Shown: positions 17,415-27,302 of the stretch, piece by piece
Numbering within the stretch: position 1 is the first letter of the stretch
Layout of the letters: each line of letters opens with the position of its first letter
Assembly (NCBI RefSeq): GCF_014635825.1
Contig: NZ_BMDO01000001.1
Coordinates: 1,054,001-1,118,000, forward strand
Length of the DNA: 64,000 nucleotides
Reading direction: 5' to 3'
Source: Mucilaginibacter galii
GTDB lineage: Bacteria > Bacteroidota > Bacteroidia > Sphingobacteriales > Sphingobacteriaceae
Notes under the pieces: model-generated
What the model was told of the DNA's origin: nothing
Databases searched by the model: none
What the model saw: only the letters and a program-made list of their open reading frames with translations
Position numbers and translations under genes: made by a program

Positions 17415-18152
17415 TTAGAAGCGGTGAATATCGCCGCTACCAGATTTTGAGGTAGAAATCTGTTTAGCAGTGCCGGTATAGCGAATATCGCCCGATCCTG
17501 CTACCGAAGCATCAACACTCCGGCTGGCGTTCACCGAAGCATCGCCCGAACCTACTACCCTTACGGTGGTGCTGGTGGTTAACAGGTCTTTACCTGTATA
17601 ATCGCCCGAACCGGATACTTTAACTGATGACGTTTCGGCGCGGCCTGTCAGGGTAACATCGCCCGAACCTACTACACTGCTTTCTAAAGTTTTAACATCT
17701 ATTTTACCGGTAATATCGCCCGATCCGCTTAACTTAACGGCCAGGCTTTGTGTACGAAATCCATCTTTGAAAAATACATCTCCTGATCCTGTAAGGCTGA
17801 TAGTATTTAAATCTTTAGCCACTACACGCACAATTCTTTTTTTGTCGTTGTTGCCCCAGCTCCAATTAAAACCGCTGGTACTTTTGGTATAGATTTTCAA
17901 CGACCCGCCTTTAACCTCGGTGACGATTTTGTCTATTGCTTCATCATCAGCCTCAACAATAACCGATTCGGTATTGCCCTGGGTAATATAAACATCAAAA
18001 GAACCTGCAATATTAACCGAGTTGAAACCGGATAAATGTCGGTCTTGCGTATCAAAATGATATGATTTTACTACCGGAGCCGGTTTTGCAAACGTTTGGG
18101 TTGTACCTGCTACCAAGGCCGCGGCCAATAAGATTTTAGTGATCGATTTCAT
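17415..18152 (-). CDS. GIN-domain (DUF2807) secreted protein
   Basis: 245 residues: a signal peptide (MKSITKILL to TFAKP), then a putative auto-transporter adhesin, head GIN domain. It carries seven GSGD turns spaced roughly 15-22 residues apart, as expected for a right-handed parallel beta-helix (IAGSFDVYITQG is the entry motif). In Bacteroidota these proteins are periplasmic or outer-membrane; the function is mostly unknown, with adhesion often suggested. It is a single gene with its own terminator. Confidence 0.88.
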   Translation of the reverse strand: MKSITKILLAAALVAGTTQTFAKPAPVVKSYHFDTQDRHLSGFNSVNIAGSFDVYITQGNTESVIVEADDEAIDKIVTEVKGGSLKIYTKSTSGFNWSWGNNDKKRIVRVVAKDLNTISLTGSGDVFFKDGFRTQSLAVKLSGSGDITGKIDVKTLESSVVGSGDVTLTGRAETSSVKVSGSGDYTGKDLLTTSTTVRVVGSGDASVNASRSVDASVAGSGDIRYTGTAKQISTSKSGSGDIHRF

Positions 18153-18326
18153 GGTTATTCGTATTTTGTATAGTTATAAGACGCGAGCAATTTGCCAATG
18201 GTTACGCTTTCGTGGAAATTTATTTTTAAGGCAGGTATATACATGCAAATTATGGAATAGCCTTATCATTGAATTTGCAACACATTTACTAAATAGCGTA
18301 TATTGTGTTACCTGCTTATCAACTGT

Positions 18327-18923
18327 ATGAAACGTAAGCCTTATTATATTTTAATAGTTGCTGTACTGCTATTTGGCTGCAAGCATCAAATACGAGCGAA
18401 GTTGCAATCAGGCAATATTAAAATCGACACTGGTATTGCTCAAAGCCCTGTTTACAAAATGCTGGATAAGCAAAGAGATTTTCGTACAATATTTCACAGG
18501 GGTGCCGACACTTTACGATCTAAAACCAGTAATGTGAGCTACCGTACCAATAGGTACCGCAGTATTGATGATACAGCTTATGCTCGGTTAAATAACTGCG
18601 GAAGCTACCTGATAAACGAAACACTTAAAATTAATATAGGTATAAGCTCGGGCTTTGTAGCCGACGGTTTTACTATAAATTGTCATAACAGGCTATTTAC
18701 CATACTGCCCTATCATGAAACAGATGCAATTACTGTTGGTGAGGAAGAAAAGCCGGTTACTTTTCAGGTAATAAACCAATCTTTAACTTTAAGTAAGTAC
18801 AATTACCAAATCAATGATTCGGTATATGGAAAAATAAACTTTAAGATCATCGAAACAAATAACGGCCAAAAAATACATCATATTGGCTATGGCTATTTCA
18901 GGGCTAAGGTAGATAAACGTTAA
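18327..18923 (+). CDS. hypothetical lipoprotein
   Basis: 198 residues starting MKRKPYYILIVAVLLFGC, a lipoprotein signal whose lipobox is LLFGC (acyl Cys18). The rest is soluble, Tyr/Asn-rich and without a family I recognise. An upstream in-frame TTG at 18303 is rejected because it would precede a complete lipoprotein signal. The base composition is more AT-rich than its neighbours. Confidence 0.6.
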   Translation: MKRKPYYILIVAVLLFGCKHQIRAKLQSGNIKIDTGIAQSPVYKMLDKQRDFRTIFHRGADTLRSKTSNVSYRTNRYRSIDDTAYARLNNCGSYLINETLKINIGISSGFVADGFTINCHNRLFTILPYHETDAITVGEEEKPVTFQVINQSLTLSKYNYQINDSVYGKINFKIIETNNGQKIHHIGYGYFRAKVDKR

Positions 18924-18956
18924 AACAGCGCATTAAATGGCTTGAGCACAAATAAT

Positions 18957-18990
18957 AAAGCCACACTCATTATACAATGAGTGTGGCTTT
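18957..18990. terminator. bidirectional terminator between convergent genes
   Basis: A perfect 15-bp stem, AAAGCCACACTCATT / AATGAGTGTGGCTTT, with loop ATAC. It has A-rich and T-rich flanks and serves both the lipoprotein gene and araA. Confidence 0.9.
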
Positions 18991-19009
18991 AATTTATTCA
19001 AGAAACCGT

Positions 19010-20509
19010 TTACTTGATCAGTTTGTAATAAGCATCGTTCCAGGCAATTTCTTTTTGGAACTCGCGCAGTTTGGTTTCTTTACCTATCAACAGGTATTCA
19101 ATACCGGCCATTTCGGCAAAGGTGTGCATGTGCTCATCGGTAAGGTTTTGGCTGTAACCGGTGTGGTGTGCACCTCCGGCTTGAATCCATGCCGCGGCAC
19201 CGGTTTTCATATCAGGATATGGTTTCCATAATACGCGGGCTACCGGCAGGTTAGGCAGGTCGTGCTCCGGCTCAACGGCTTCCACTTCGTTCACAATCAT
19301 GCGGAAACGGTTACCCATGTCTACAATAGACGCGTTAAGCGCTTGTCCGCCTGCTACGTTAAACACCAAACGAACCGGATCGGCTTTACCACCAATGCCT
19401 AATGGATGAACTTCTACCTTAGGCTTACCAGTAGCAATGGCAGGATCAACCTCCAGCATGTGCGAACCTAAAACCATAGAGTTAGCACCATCGAAGTGGT
19501 AAGTATAATCTTCCATAAAGGCGTTACCACCCGGCAGGCCGGCACCCATTACTTTCATAGCACGTACCAAGGCAGCGGTTTTCCAATCGCCCTCGCCGGC
19601 AAAGCCATAACCTTCGGCCATTAAGCGCTGTGCACCAATGCCCGGCAGCTGCACCATGCCGTGCAGGTCTTCAAACGTATCGCTGAAACCTTTAAAGTTG
19701 CCTTGTTGTAAGAACGTACGCAAGCCTACTTCAATTTTAGCAGCTTCAACTAACGACTGGTGCTGGGCACCGCCTTTTTGTAAAGCGGCGGCAACATCAT
19801 ACAAGTCGTGGTATTCGGCTATCTGCTGGTCAATTAACGAATAATCGAGCGCATTAATTACGCTCACCAAGTCGCCAATACCATAAGTATTTACCGAGAA
19901 ACCAAATTGAAGTTCGGCTTCTACCTTATCGCCATCGGTTACGGCAACGTAACGCATGTTATCGCCAAAGCGGGCAAACTTGGCACCTTGCCAATCGTGC
20001 CAGCCGGAAGCAGCACGGGCCCAAACGGCTATTTGTGCAGCTACTTCTTCTTCCTGCCAGTGGCCAACCACTACCTTACGGCGCAGGCGCATACGGCTCA
20101 TCATGAAACCAAACTCGCGGTCGCCGTGGGCACTTTGGTTCAGGTTCATAAAGTCCATATCAATACTGCTCCAAGGTATTTGGCTGTTGTATTGTGTATG
20201 CAGGTGCAGTATAGGTTTCTTTAAAATGCTTAACCCGCGAATCCACATTTTAGCGGGCGAAAAAGTGTGCATCCAGGTAATTAAACCAATACAGTTGGTG
20301 GCGTTGTTGGCCTGCTGTATCAAGCTGTATATCTCGTCAGACGATTTAACGGTTGGTTTAAAAACCACCGTAACAGGGATACCTGCCGTATTATTTAAGC
20401 CGGTGGCAATAGCCTGCGAGTGCTCGGCTACCTGTTTCAGCGTTTCTTCGCCATACAGATCCTGGCTACCGGTTACAAACCAAACTTCGAGGTCTTTTAA
20501 GTTTATCAT
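19010..20509 (-). CDS. araA: L-arabinose isomerase
   Basis: Converts L-arabinose to L-ribulose. 499 residues, close to the E. coli length of 500. The N-terminus [16 protein letters not shown] and the segments [28 protein letters not shown] and [12 protein letters not shown] are family hallmarks, including the metal-ligand Glu and His regions. It is the last gene in the araR-araB-araD-araA order. It is separated from araD by a 106-bp gap that holds an inverted repeat. Confidence 0.97.
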   Translation of the reverse strand: MINLKDLEVWFVTGSQDLYGEETLKQVAEHSQAIATGLNNTAGIPVTVVFKPTVKSSDEIYSLIQQANNATNCIGLITWMHTFSPAKMWIRGLSILKKPILHLHTQYNSQIPWSSIDMDFMNLNQSAHGDREFGFMMSRMRLRRKVVVGHWQEEEVAAQIAVWARAASGWHDWQGAKFARFGDNMRYVAVTDGDKVEAELQFGFSVNTYGIGDLVSVINALDYSLIDQQIAEYHDLYDVAAALQKGGAQHQSLVEAAKIEVGLRTFLQQGNFKGFSDTFEDLHGMVQLPGIGAQRLMAEGYGFAGEGDWKTAALVRAMKVMGAGLPGGNAFMEDYTYHFDGANSMVLGSHMLEVDPAIATGKPKVEVHPLGIGGKADPVRLVFNVAGGQALNASIVDMGNRFRMIVNEVEAVEPEHDLPNLPVARVLWKPYPDMKTGAAAWIQAGGAHHTGYSQNLTDEHMHTFAEMAGIEYLLIGKETKLREFQKEIAWNDAYYKLIK

Positions 20510-20516
20510 TGAGGAA

Positions 20517-20610
20517 GTTATTGAGTTAATGGGTTATTAAGTTATTGGACGTTGATGTATTACAGGTTAGTGAGTCAGCGTCCAACTAATAACTCAATAA
20601 CCTGATAACT
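20517..20610. repeat. imperfect inverted repeat in the araD-araA gap
   Basis: The left arm (AGTTATTGAGTTAATGGG, then TTATTGGACG) is mirrored by CGTCCAACTAATAACTCAAT and the following CCTGATAACT. It probably forms a large hairpin in the mRNA between araD and araA and could tune the expression or stability of araA. Confidence 0.55.
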
Positions 20611-20615
20611 AAAAA

Positions 20616-21314
20616 CTAAGATTGTCCATAATACGAATCAGGACCGTGTTTACGTTCGTAGTGTTTATTAATGAGGGCTTGTTTCAAGCGAGGGGCTTGC
20701 GGGTTAATCTGTTCGGTAAGCAGAGCCATTTTGGCTACAGCTTCGAGCACGGCGCTGTTGTGTACGGCTTTAGCAGCTGTTTTACCCCAGGTAAAGGGGG
20801 CGTGGTTACCTACCAACACCATTTCCACTTCCTTGTAGTCCAGTCCTTTTTCGCGGAATACATCCATGATCTGGAAACCGGTTTGATACTCGTAATCGCC
20901 TTTAATGTACTCATCTATCATAGGCGGCGCACAAGGGATATCTACCGTGGTATAATCGGCATGGGTAGTGCCGAAGATGGGAATATCGCGTTGCGACTGT
21001 GCCCAGGCGGTACCGTAAGTAGAATGCGTATGGCATACGCCGCCTACTGTTTTACCCCAGTGTTTATAGAGTACCGCATGCGTTTTAGTGTCTGACGATG
21101 GCCTTAACGTTCCCTGTATGGTATTACCGTCAAAATCAACGATCACCATTTTTTCGGGCGATAGCTCTTCGTAAGCTACACCGCTTGGTTTAATGGCAAA
21201 TACGCCCAGGTCATGATCGGCAGCGCTCACGTTGCCGAAGGTGAAGATCACCAGTCCCAGTTTAGGCAGCTCCATGTTGGCTTTGTAAGCGGCTTGTTGT
21301 ATGTGTTCGTACAT
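20616..21314 (-). CDS. araD: L-ribulose-5-phosphate 4-epimerase
   Basis: Class II aldolase-fold epimerase making D-xylulose 5-phosphate. 232 residues (E. coli 231). The phosphate-site motif TFGNVSAAD (27-35), KPSGVAYEEL, CHTHSTYGTAWAQ with metal-binding His pair, and FGTTHADY are visible. It lies between araB and araA on the same strand. Confidence 0.96.
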   Translation of the reverse strand: MYEHIQQAAYKANMELPKLGLVIFTFGNVSAADHDLGVFAIKPSGVAYEELSPEKMVIVDFDGNTIQGTLRPSSDTKTHAVLYKHWGKTVGGVCHTHSTYGTAWAQSQRDIPIFGTTHADYTTVDIPCAPPMIDEYIKGDYEYQTGFQIMDVFREKGLDYKEVEMVLVGNHAPFTWGKTAAKAVHNSAVLEAVAKMALLTEQINPQAPRLKQALINKHYERKHGPDSYYGQS

Positions 21315-21347
21315 TGTTTTTTGTTGTCGGTGGTCTGTTGTCTTTAT

Positions 21348-21433
21348 ATGTCATTGCGAGGAGTGATAACGACGTGGCAATCTCAGTACTACATATATTC
21401 GTGAGATTGCCACGCTATCGCTCGCAATGACAT
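21348..21433. repeat. ATGTCATTGCGAGG inverted-repeat element in the araB-araD gap
   Basis: The arm starting ATGTCATTGCGAG at 21348 pairs imperfectly with CTCGCAATGACAT ending at 21433. The inner arms are GTGGCAATCTCA and TGAGATTGCCAC. It belongs to the same family as 30853-30936. Confidence 0.7.
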
Positions 21434-21444
21434 AGGGGAATTAT

Positions 21445-23118
21445 TTATACTAAGGTTTCAGTAAACGCACCCAACTCTAAATACTGCTGGTAGCGTTTGT
21501 TATAAAACTCTGCATTTTCAGTTTGTGGTTGATACTCTTTTTCAAAGCCTCCGCCCATGGCTTCCATGGCATCTTCAACTTTAGGGTAGATGCCTGCTAC
21601 CGTTGCGGCAAACATGGCGGCACCTAAAGCGCAGGTATGCTCAAACTGGTGTATACGGATAGGCATCTGCAATACATCGGTCATCATTTGCATAATGTAA
21701 GGCGATTTTTTGGCCACGCCGCCAATGCCTATCAAGCCCTCAACCGGTACACCTTCGCTGCGGAAACGCTCTACAATGTTGCGGGCACCGAAACAGGTTG
21801 CCTCGGCCAGGGAACGGAACACGCGGGGAGCATCGCTGCCTAAACCTAAACCGGTAATAGTTCCTTTTAACAGCTGGTTAGCATCGGGAGTACGGCGACC
21901 ATTAAACCAGTCTATTGCAAGTTCGGCTTTTTCGTCTAAAGGTAATTCGGCTGCCTGACGGCTCAATTCAGGAATGATCTTTCCAATCATTTCTTCCTGT
22001 AAAGCACCTGCGGTTTGGGCATCAATAATTTTTGATGAGCTTAACAGGTTTTGCAATGGCCAGGCAATTAAATTTTTAAACCAGGCATAGGTATCGCCAA
22101 AGGCCGATTGACCGGCTTCCAAACCAGCCATGCCGGGAATAACCGAACCATCAACCTGTCCGCAAATACCTTTAACCAATTTACCTTCCATGTCGCGGTT
22201 AGGGGCTACCAAAATATCGCAGGTAGAAGTACCCATTACCTTGCTCAGGTGGTAAGGCTCAATTTGTCCGCCAACGGCACCCATATGGGCATCAAAGGCA
22301 CCTACGCCTACCAACACATCAATACTTAAACCTAAGCGTTCGGCCCATTCGGCACATAGGTTACCTGCCGATACATCTGAAGTATAGGTTTCTTTATATA
22401 AACGGTCGGTAAAACCATCCAGCAGCGGGTCTAATGAGGCAAAAAAATCGTTCGGAGGCAAACCGCCAAACTCTTCGGCCCAAAGGCCTTTATGCCCTGC
22501 CGAGCAGCGACCGCGCATAATATCTTTTGCCTGGGTACCGCCTGTTAACACGAACGGAATCCAGTCGCAATGCTCTACCCACGAGTAGGTGGCAGCGCGT
22601 ACTTTTTCATCAACACGCAAAATATGCAGCAGCTTGGCCCAAAACCACTCCGACGAGTATATACCACCTACGTATTGCAGGTAGTTGGTATCAAACTTAG
22701 TAGCATGTGTATTTATTTCGGCAGCTTCGGCGGTAGAGGTATGGTCTTTCCAAAGCACAAACATGGCGTTAGGTTCCTGCTCAAACTCGGGCAGTAAGGC
22801 CAGGGGTACACCCTGCTCGTTTACGGCAACCGGGGTTGAGCCAGTGGTATCAACCGCTATGGCTTTTACCTGTGCGGCTACTTCGGCTCCGGCTTTGGCA
22901 ATACATTCTTTAATGGTATGCTCCAGCCCTTCGGTATAATCCAACGGGTGCTGGCGAAAACGATTTTTGGCAGCATCGCAATACATTTGCTTTTGCCAGC
23001 GGGGGTAATAAAATACCGAGGTGGCTAATTCTTTACCATCGGCAGCGTTCACAATTACAGAGCGAACAGAGTCCGAACCGTAGTCAACACCGATCACATA
23101 TTGAGGTTTATCAGTCAT
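21445..23118 (-). CDS. araB: ribulokinase
   Basis: FGGY-family kinase phosphorylating L-ribulose. 557 residues, the family length. The N-terminal phosphate-binding GVDYGSDSVRS (10-20), VDTTGSTPV, the substrate-site GVGAFDAHMGAVGG and the C-terminal GIGGVAKKSPYIMQMM and HTCALGAAMFAA motifs are all present. It follows araR by 74 bp, and a palindrome in that gap is a candidate operator. Confidence 0.96.
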   Translation of the reverse strand: MTDKPQYVIGVDYGSDSVRSVIVNAADGKELATSVFYYPRWQKQMYCDAAKNRFRQHPLDYTEGLEHTIKECIAKAGAEVAAQVKAIAVDTTGSTPVAVNEQGVPLALLPEFEQEPNAMFVLWKDHTSTAEAAEINTHATKFDTNYLQYVGGIYSSEWFWAKLLHILRVDEKVRAATYSWVEHCDWIPFVLTGGTQAKDIMRGRCSAGHKGLWAEEFGGLPPNDFFASLDPLLDGFTDRLYKETYTSDVSAGNLCAEWAERLGLSIDVLVGVGAFDAHMGAVGGQIEPYHLSKVMGTSTCDILVAPNRDMEGKLVKGICGQVDGSVIPGMAGLEAGQSAFGDTYAWFKNLIAWPLQNLLSSSKIIDAQTAGALQEEMIGKIIPELSRQAAELPLDEKAELAIDWFNGRRTPDANQLLKGTITGLGLGSDAPRVFRSLAEATCFGARNIVERFRSEGVPVEGLIGIGGVAKKSPYIMQMMTDVLQMPIRIHQFEHTCALGAAMFAATVAGIYPKVEDAMEAMGGGFEKEYQPQTENAEFYNKRYQQYLELGAFTETLV

Positions 23119-23126
23119 GGTTTAAC

Positions 23127-23151
23127 ATTAAACGTTATTTTGACGTTTAAT
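23127..23151 (-). promoter_or_regulatory. candidate AraR operator upstream of araB
   Basis: ATTAAACGT (23127-23135), 7-bp spacer, ACGTTTAAT (23143-23151): a perfect 9-bp inverted repeat beginning 9 bp before the araB start. The position fits a repressor site for the neighbouring AraR. The assignment is inference from location and symmetry. Confidence 0.5.
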
Positions 23152-23192
23152 AGAATGTAAATGTAAACTTCTAAACCATACGATAAAAATTT

Positions 23193-23900
23193 TTATAAAA
23201 ATTGAAGATGATCGGGCGTAATTATAAGGCTAAAAATCTTGTACAGGTTCTCGTTATACTTCTCTTTATCCAGCATATAGTAAAAAGCTCCCTTTTTCGA
23301 CCCTGCTTTGTCTTTCTCATTAAGCTTTATTAATAAACCTGTAGAAAGCAATTTACGGCTAAAATTACGCTTGTCAAAATTCACCTCGTAAATGGCATCG
23401 TACATACTTTGTATTTGTGGCAGGGTAAATTTTTCGGGTAAAAGCTCAAATACGATGGGATGCAGGGCGGCTTTATATTGCAGGCGTTTCTTGGCTTCTT
23501 CTACCATTGCATCATGATCGAAGATGAGCGAGGGCACGTTCTTGATGGGGAACCACTCGGCATGGTAATCGTGGCTTAGCTGCTGTTTATACTTGGCAAT
23601 ATCTATCAGCGCAAAATATGCTATACTAATGGTGCGCTCGGTGGTATCGCGTTTAACGGCGCCAAAGGTGTGCAATTGCTCCAGGTATACACCATGAAGG
23701 CCGGTAAGCTTATTTAAAATACGGGTAGATGCATCATCAACACTTTCGTCTTCGTTAACAAAACCGCCCATCAAGCTCCATTTGTTCATCTCGGGGTTAA
23801 ACCCGCGTTTAACCAACAGAAGCTTTAAATCTGAACCATCAAAACCAAATACAATACAATCTATAGCCACGGTAATGTGTGGCGCTGCTTTATTCTTCAT
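23193..23900 (-). CDS. araR: Nudix-related transcriptional regulator of arabinose use
   Basis: 235 residues: an N-terminal Nudix-like domain (about 1-150) and a C-terminal winged-helix segment (about 150-235, with KRNFSRKLLSTGLL). The Nudix box at 45-68 is degenerate. At the REUXEEXGU positions it reads RILNKLTGL (60-68), so the catalytic glutamates are missing. That fits the Bacteroidota AraR family (NrtR-related), which binds L-arabinose and represses ara genes. Adjacency to araB supports the role; it also starts the operon, suggesting autoregulation. Confidence 0.88.
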   Translation of the reverse strand: MKNKAAPHITVAIDCIVFGFDGSDLKLLLVKRGFNPEMNKWSLMGGFVNEDESVDDASTRILNKLTGLHGVYLEQLHTFGAVKRDTTERTISIAYFALIDIAKYKQQLSHDYHAEWFPIKNVPSLIFDHDAMVEEAKKRLQYKAALHPIVFELLPEKFTLPQIQSMYDAIYEVNFDKRNFSRKLLSTGLLIKLNEKDKAGSKKGAFYYMLDKEKYNENLYKIFSLIITPDHLQFL

Positions 23901-24106
23901 GCGTGTGTAACCGTAGCTAATGTAATAAATAAGATAAACAATAAAAACCCGTGGGGCTTTAAAGTCTGTTCAGTCACTTTTTTCGTAACTAATAGTCATC
24001 AAAGTGTTAATGTAACACCTCAGTAATCAACGTGGCACGATATTTCCATCGATACCGCTTAAATTATGCTTGCTTGCAAATATGGCAACGAAGCCGATAC
24101 TAACAT

Positions 24107-24946
24107 ATGAAAGTTGCACATCTCATTCTTACGTATACCAGCCCTCAATTAACCGAACGTTTAATCAAAGCTATAACTCATGAGCAATTCGACTTCTATA
24201 TCCACGTCGATAAAAAGTTTAGCATTAAGCCTTACCTGTACCTGCAAAAATACCCAAACGTTTACTTTATTAAAAACCGCGAAGACGTACGCTGGGCAGG
24301 TTATAATACGATTAAAGCAACCTTTAAATGCATCAAGGAAATTGTGGCTTCGGGCGTGCCATATGAATATATTAACTTTTTAAGCGGTCAGGATTATCCT
24401 ATTAAATCGGCTGCTTATATGCTCGGGTTTTTTGAGCGCAACAAAGGCAAACAGTTTATTGAATTTCAAAGCATTGACCGCGAATGGGTGGAAGCGCAGC
24501 CCCGTATTACCAAATATCACCTCACCAATTTCACGTTTAAAGGCAGGCATCTTATAGAGCGGTTGGTAAATTTACTAACGCCTAAACGTAAAATGCCCCT
24601 GGATCTGCAGCCTTATGGCCGTGCTATGTTTTGGATGATGAACCCTGAAAGGGCTATGTACGTAGTAAACTATGTAGAAAGCAATCCGCAATTAGAGCGT
24701 TTTTTCCTCTTTACCTGGGGAAGCGATGAATTTGTTTTTCAAACCATATTAATGAACTCAAAGTATAAAGATGAATTGGTAAATAACGACTACCGTTATA
24801 TTGATTGGTCTGCCGGTGGCGCTCATCCCAAGGTTTTAGAGGTAAAGGATCTGGAAAAACTACAGCAAAGCGACGATCTTTTTGCACGCAAGGTTAATGC
24901 AGAGAAGAGCAGCGCCTTGTTAGATGCGCTCGATAAAAGTTTTTAA
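24107..24946 (+). CDS. GT14 family (core-2/I-branching-like) glycosyltransferase
   Basis: 279 residues. MKVAHLILTY, HVDKK, YEYINFLSGQDYPIKS, TWGSDEFVFQTI and YIDWSAGGAHP match the beta-1,6-N-acetylglucosaminyltransferase/xylosyltransferase family (GT14). No signal peptide. It opens the exopolysaccharide locus and is 24 bp ahead of fdtA. A paralogue with the same motif order is at 36879-37745. The sugar and linkage are unknown. Confidence 0.88.
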   Translation: MKVAHLILTYTSPQLTERLIKAITHEQFDFYIHVDKKFSIKPYLYLQKYPNVYFIKNREDVRWAGYNTIKATFKCIKEIVASGVPYEYINFLSGQDYPIKSAAYMLGFFERNKGKQFIEFQSIDREWVEAQPRITKYHLTNFTFKGRHLIERLVNLLTPKRKMPLDLQPYGRAMFWMMNPERAMYVVNYVESNPQLERFFLFTWGSDEFVFQTILMNSKYKDELVNNDYRYIDWSAGGAHPKVLEVKDLEKLQQSDDLFARKVNAEKSSALLDALDKSF

Positions 24947-24970
24947 TAACTTTGGTACACCTGTATATTT

Positions 24971-25345
24971 ATGGCTTATTTAATAAACATCCCAACTTTT
25001 AGCGACGACCGTGGCAACCTTACCGTATTAGACGAAGCCATCCCCTTCCAAATCAAACGCTTGTTTTACATATACGGGGTCGACAATTCGGCCCGCGGTG
25101 GTCACAGGCATCACCAAACCATACAGGCTGCTATTTGCATACAGGGTAAGTGTACCATTATTAATGATGATGGCGACACCGTTGAACACATAGAGCTCGA
25201 TCAGCCCAGTAAGTGCCTTATCCTGGAGACCAAAGACTGGCATGTAATGACCAACTTTAGCGCCGATGCCATACTCCTGGTACTGGCCAGCACTAACTTT
25301 GATGCATCCGATTATATATTTACCCCCTACGAACACCAGGCATGA
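24971..25345 (+). CDS. fdtA: dTDP-sugar 3,4-ketoisomerase, FdtA/WxcM-like cupin
   Basis: A 124-residue cupin with the [12 protein letters not shown] motif (catalytic His at 45, 47 and 48). These enzymes convert dTDP-4-keto-6-deoxy-glucose to the 3-keto isomer, the step before transamination to 3-amino-3,6-dideoxyhexoses. The stop overlaps the start of the next gene by 4 bp, and that gene encodes the expected aminotransferase. FdtA and QdtA differ in product stereochemistry, which I cannot judge from the sequence; the symbol is by family. Confidence 0.82.
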   Translation: MAYLINIPTFSDDRGNLTVLDEAIPFQIKRLFYIYGVDNSARGGHRHHQTIQAAICIQGKCTIINDDGDTVEHIELDQPSKCLILETKDWHVMTNFSADAILLVLASTNFDASDYIFTPYEHQA

Positions 25346-26426
25346 TAGCTTACGAGAACTTGCTGGAACTGAACAAACCGTTCACAGAGAGTTTTAAACA
25401 ACAGTTTGATGATTTTTTAAACTCGGGCTGGTACATTTTAGGTAAGGCCGTTGGCAGGTTTGAGCAAGAATTTGCTGCCTGGAATAATTCGGCACATTGT
25501 ATTGGCGTAGCCAACGGGCTGGATGCCCTTACGCTATCGCTCAAAGCCTACAACTTTGAGCCCTGCAGCGAGGTTATTGTACCATCAAACACTTACATTG
25601 CCACCATATTAGCTATCCTCAATAACAATTTGGTGCCGGTACTGGTAGAGCCCGATATACATACCTACAACATTGACCCGGTGTTGATAGAGCAGGCCAT
25701 TACGCCGCGTACCAGGGCGTTGATGATTGTACACCTGTATGGTAAAAGCTGTGCAATGGATGCCATCATGGCGATCAAACAAAAGCATAACTTACTACTT
25801 ATTGAAGATTGCGCACAATCGCACGGTGCTACGTTTAACAGGCAAAAAACAGGCACTTTTGGTGAGTTTGGCGCCTTTAGCTTTTACCCCACCAAAAACT
25901 TGGGCGCCCTGGCGATGCCGGTGCCGTAACTACTAACAATACCGAACTGGCGGGCGTTATAAGACAGTTGCGCAACTACGGGTCGGATAAAAAATACTAT
26001 AACGAACGCATAGGCACCAACTCGCGCCTGGACGAATTGCAGGCCGCATTTTTGAGTGTTAAGCTCCAGGCATTGGATCAAATTAATGCTCATAAGCGCC
26101 AACTGGCCGCCCTATATATTCAAAATTTAAAAGAAGACTATATTTTGCCTGTGGTGCAGCAAGGCTATGAGGATGTATACCACATTTTTAACATACGCCA
26201 CCCCAAGCGCGATAAGCTTAAAGCTTACCTGTTAGAACATGGCATTGGCACCGAAATACATTACCCTGTACCACCGCACCGCCAAAAGGCTATGCAGCCG
26301 ATTATTACCGGGCAAACTTTCCCTATAGCCGAAGAAATTCATCAAACCACGTTAAGCCTGCCCTGTTCGTACTGGCACACGCCACAGCAAATTGAACAGG
26401 TTATTGCCACGCTTAATGCTTTTTAA
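25342..26426 (+). pseudogene. fdtB: DegT/DnrJ/EryC1/StrS aminotransferase (FdtB-like), frameshifted
   Basis: A PLP-dependent sugar aminotransferase in two frames. The first part (195 codons to a TAA at 25927-25929) ends just after the PLP lysine (Lys185 in [10 protein letters not shown]). The second part resumes in another frame with [20 protein letters not shown] and runs to 26426. Restoring one G in the CTGGCG at 25909-25914 would give the conserved GALGDAGAV and join both halves into about 361 residues. This is either a real inactivating deletion or an assembly/base-calling error. The 4-bp overlap with fdtA supports one pathway. Confidence 0.85.
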
Positions 26427-26573
26427 TATTTGGCAGGGTTTTGATTAATTTATTTAAAAGCTCATTAAATTTGAAAAAAATAAACCGCGACAAATATTTT
26501 GCCGTATAAAGGTAATTTAAGTACTTTACCCGTTGTAGGTCTATTTTATAGCCTTTGCCGTAAACAGATATTA

Positions 26574-27302
26574 ATGAACAGAACTTATACTATTATTATT
26601 GCTTTACTGCTTACTGTTTTTGCCGTACCCCAAAGCCTCAAGGCTCAAAATACGATCATAACAGATATATCTGAGCCTTACCTCGAAAAGCTGATCAATA
26701 CAGCCAAAGCCAACTATCCGCACGTAAAATCTTTAGATAGCAGGTTGGTTACTGCCAAAAACAACGTAAGCCGGGCAAAAATTTCTTACCTGGATGCGTT
26801 AACCTTTTCTTATGTATACCAGCCTAATACCACACTTAATTTAAATACCCTGCAGCCCGGCACCACCGATGGTTCTGTGGGTACCAATAACCGTACAAGT
26901 CTGTTTAGTGGTACGCAGTTCGGGTTGTTTTTCAATTTAGGGTCGTACCTGCAAAAACCTTACGCCGTAAAACAGGCCAGGCAAGAGCTTAATATTGCCA
27001 GTAACGATATTGCCGAATACATGCTTACCCTGACCACGCAGGTAAAAAAGCGTTACTATATGTACATTCAAAAACTGGCTGCCGTAAAACTGCAATCGCA
27101 GGCAGCTATTGATGGCGAGAGTGTATTAAAAGATGTAAAGTACCGCTTTGAAAAAGGCGAAGAAACGTTAGACAATTATACGAAAGCCCGCATTAACCAA
27201 ACACAGCAAAGCCAAGCTAAAATTACCGCCGAGGCCGACCTGTTTATGGCCAAAGCAGATCTGGAAGAACTATTGGGCGATAAATTAGAAAATATTAAAT
27301 GA
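26574..27302 (+). CDS. TolC-family (OEP) protein, half-size
   Basis: 242 residues after choosing the ATG at 26574, which starts a clean signal peptide (MNRTYTIIIALLLTVF to LKAQ). The remainder matches the OEP helical hairpin: YLEKLINTAKANYP, VTAKNNVSRAKISYLDAL, and a second helix pair ending KADLEELLGDKLENIK. Full TolC proteins have two such repeats (over 400 residues); this has about one. Its stop overlaps the Wzc-like gene by 4 bp. It may provide an outer-membrane or periplasmic element for polysaccharide export, where a Wza/OPX protein would be expected. Confidence 0.78.
   Translation: MNRTYTIIIALLLTVFAVPQSLKAQNTIITDISEPYLEKLINTAKANYPHVKSLDSRLVTAKNNVSRAKISYLDALTFSYVYQPNTTLNLNTLQPGTTDGSVGTNNRTSLFSGTQFGLFFNLGSYLQKPYAVKQARQELNIASNDIAEYMLTLTTQVKKRYYMYIQKLAAVKLQSQAAIDGESVLKDVKYRFEKGEETLDNYTKARINQTQQSQAKITAEADLFMAKADLEELLGDKLENIK

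Noticed and set aside
17415..18152. Tandem DNA repeat from the seven GSGD turns
   Set aside because: The repeats are structural turns in a beta-helix protein; spacing and codons vary, so this is not a nucleotide repeat array.
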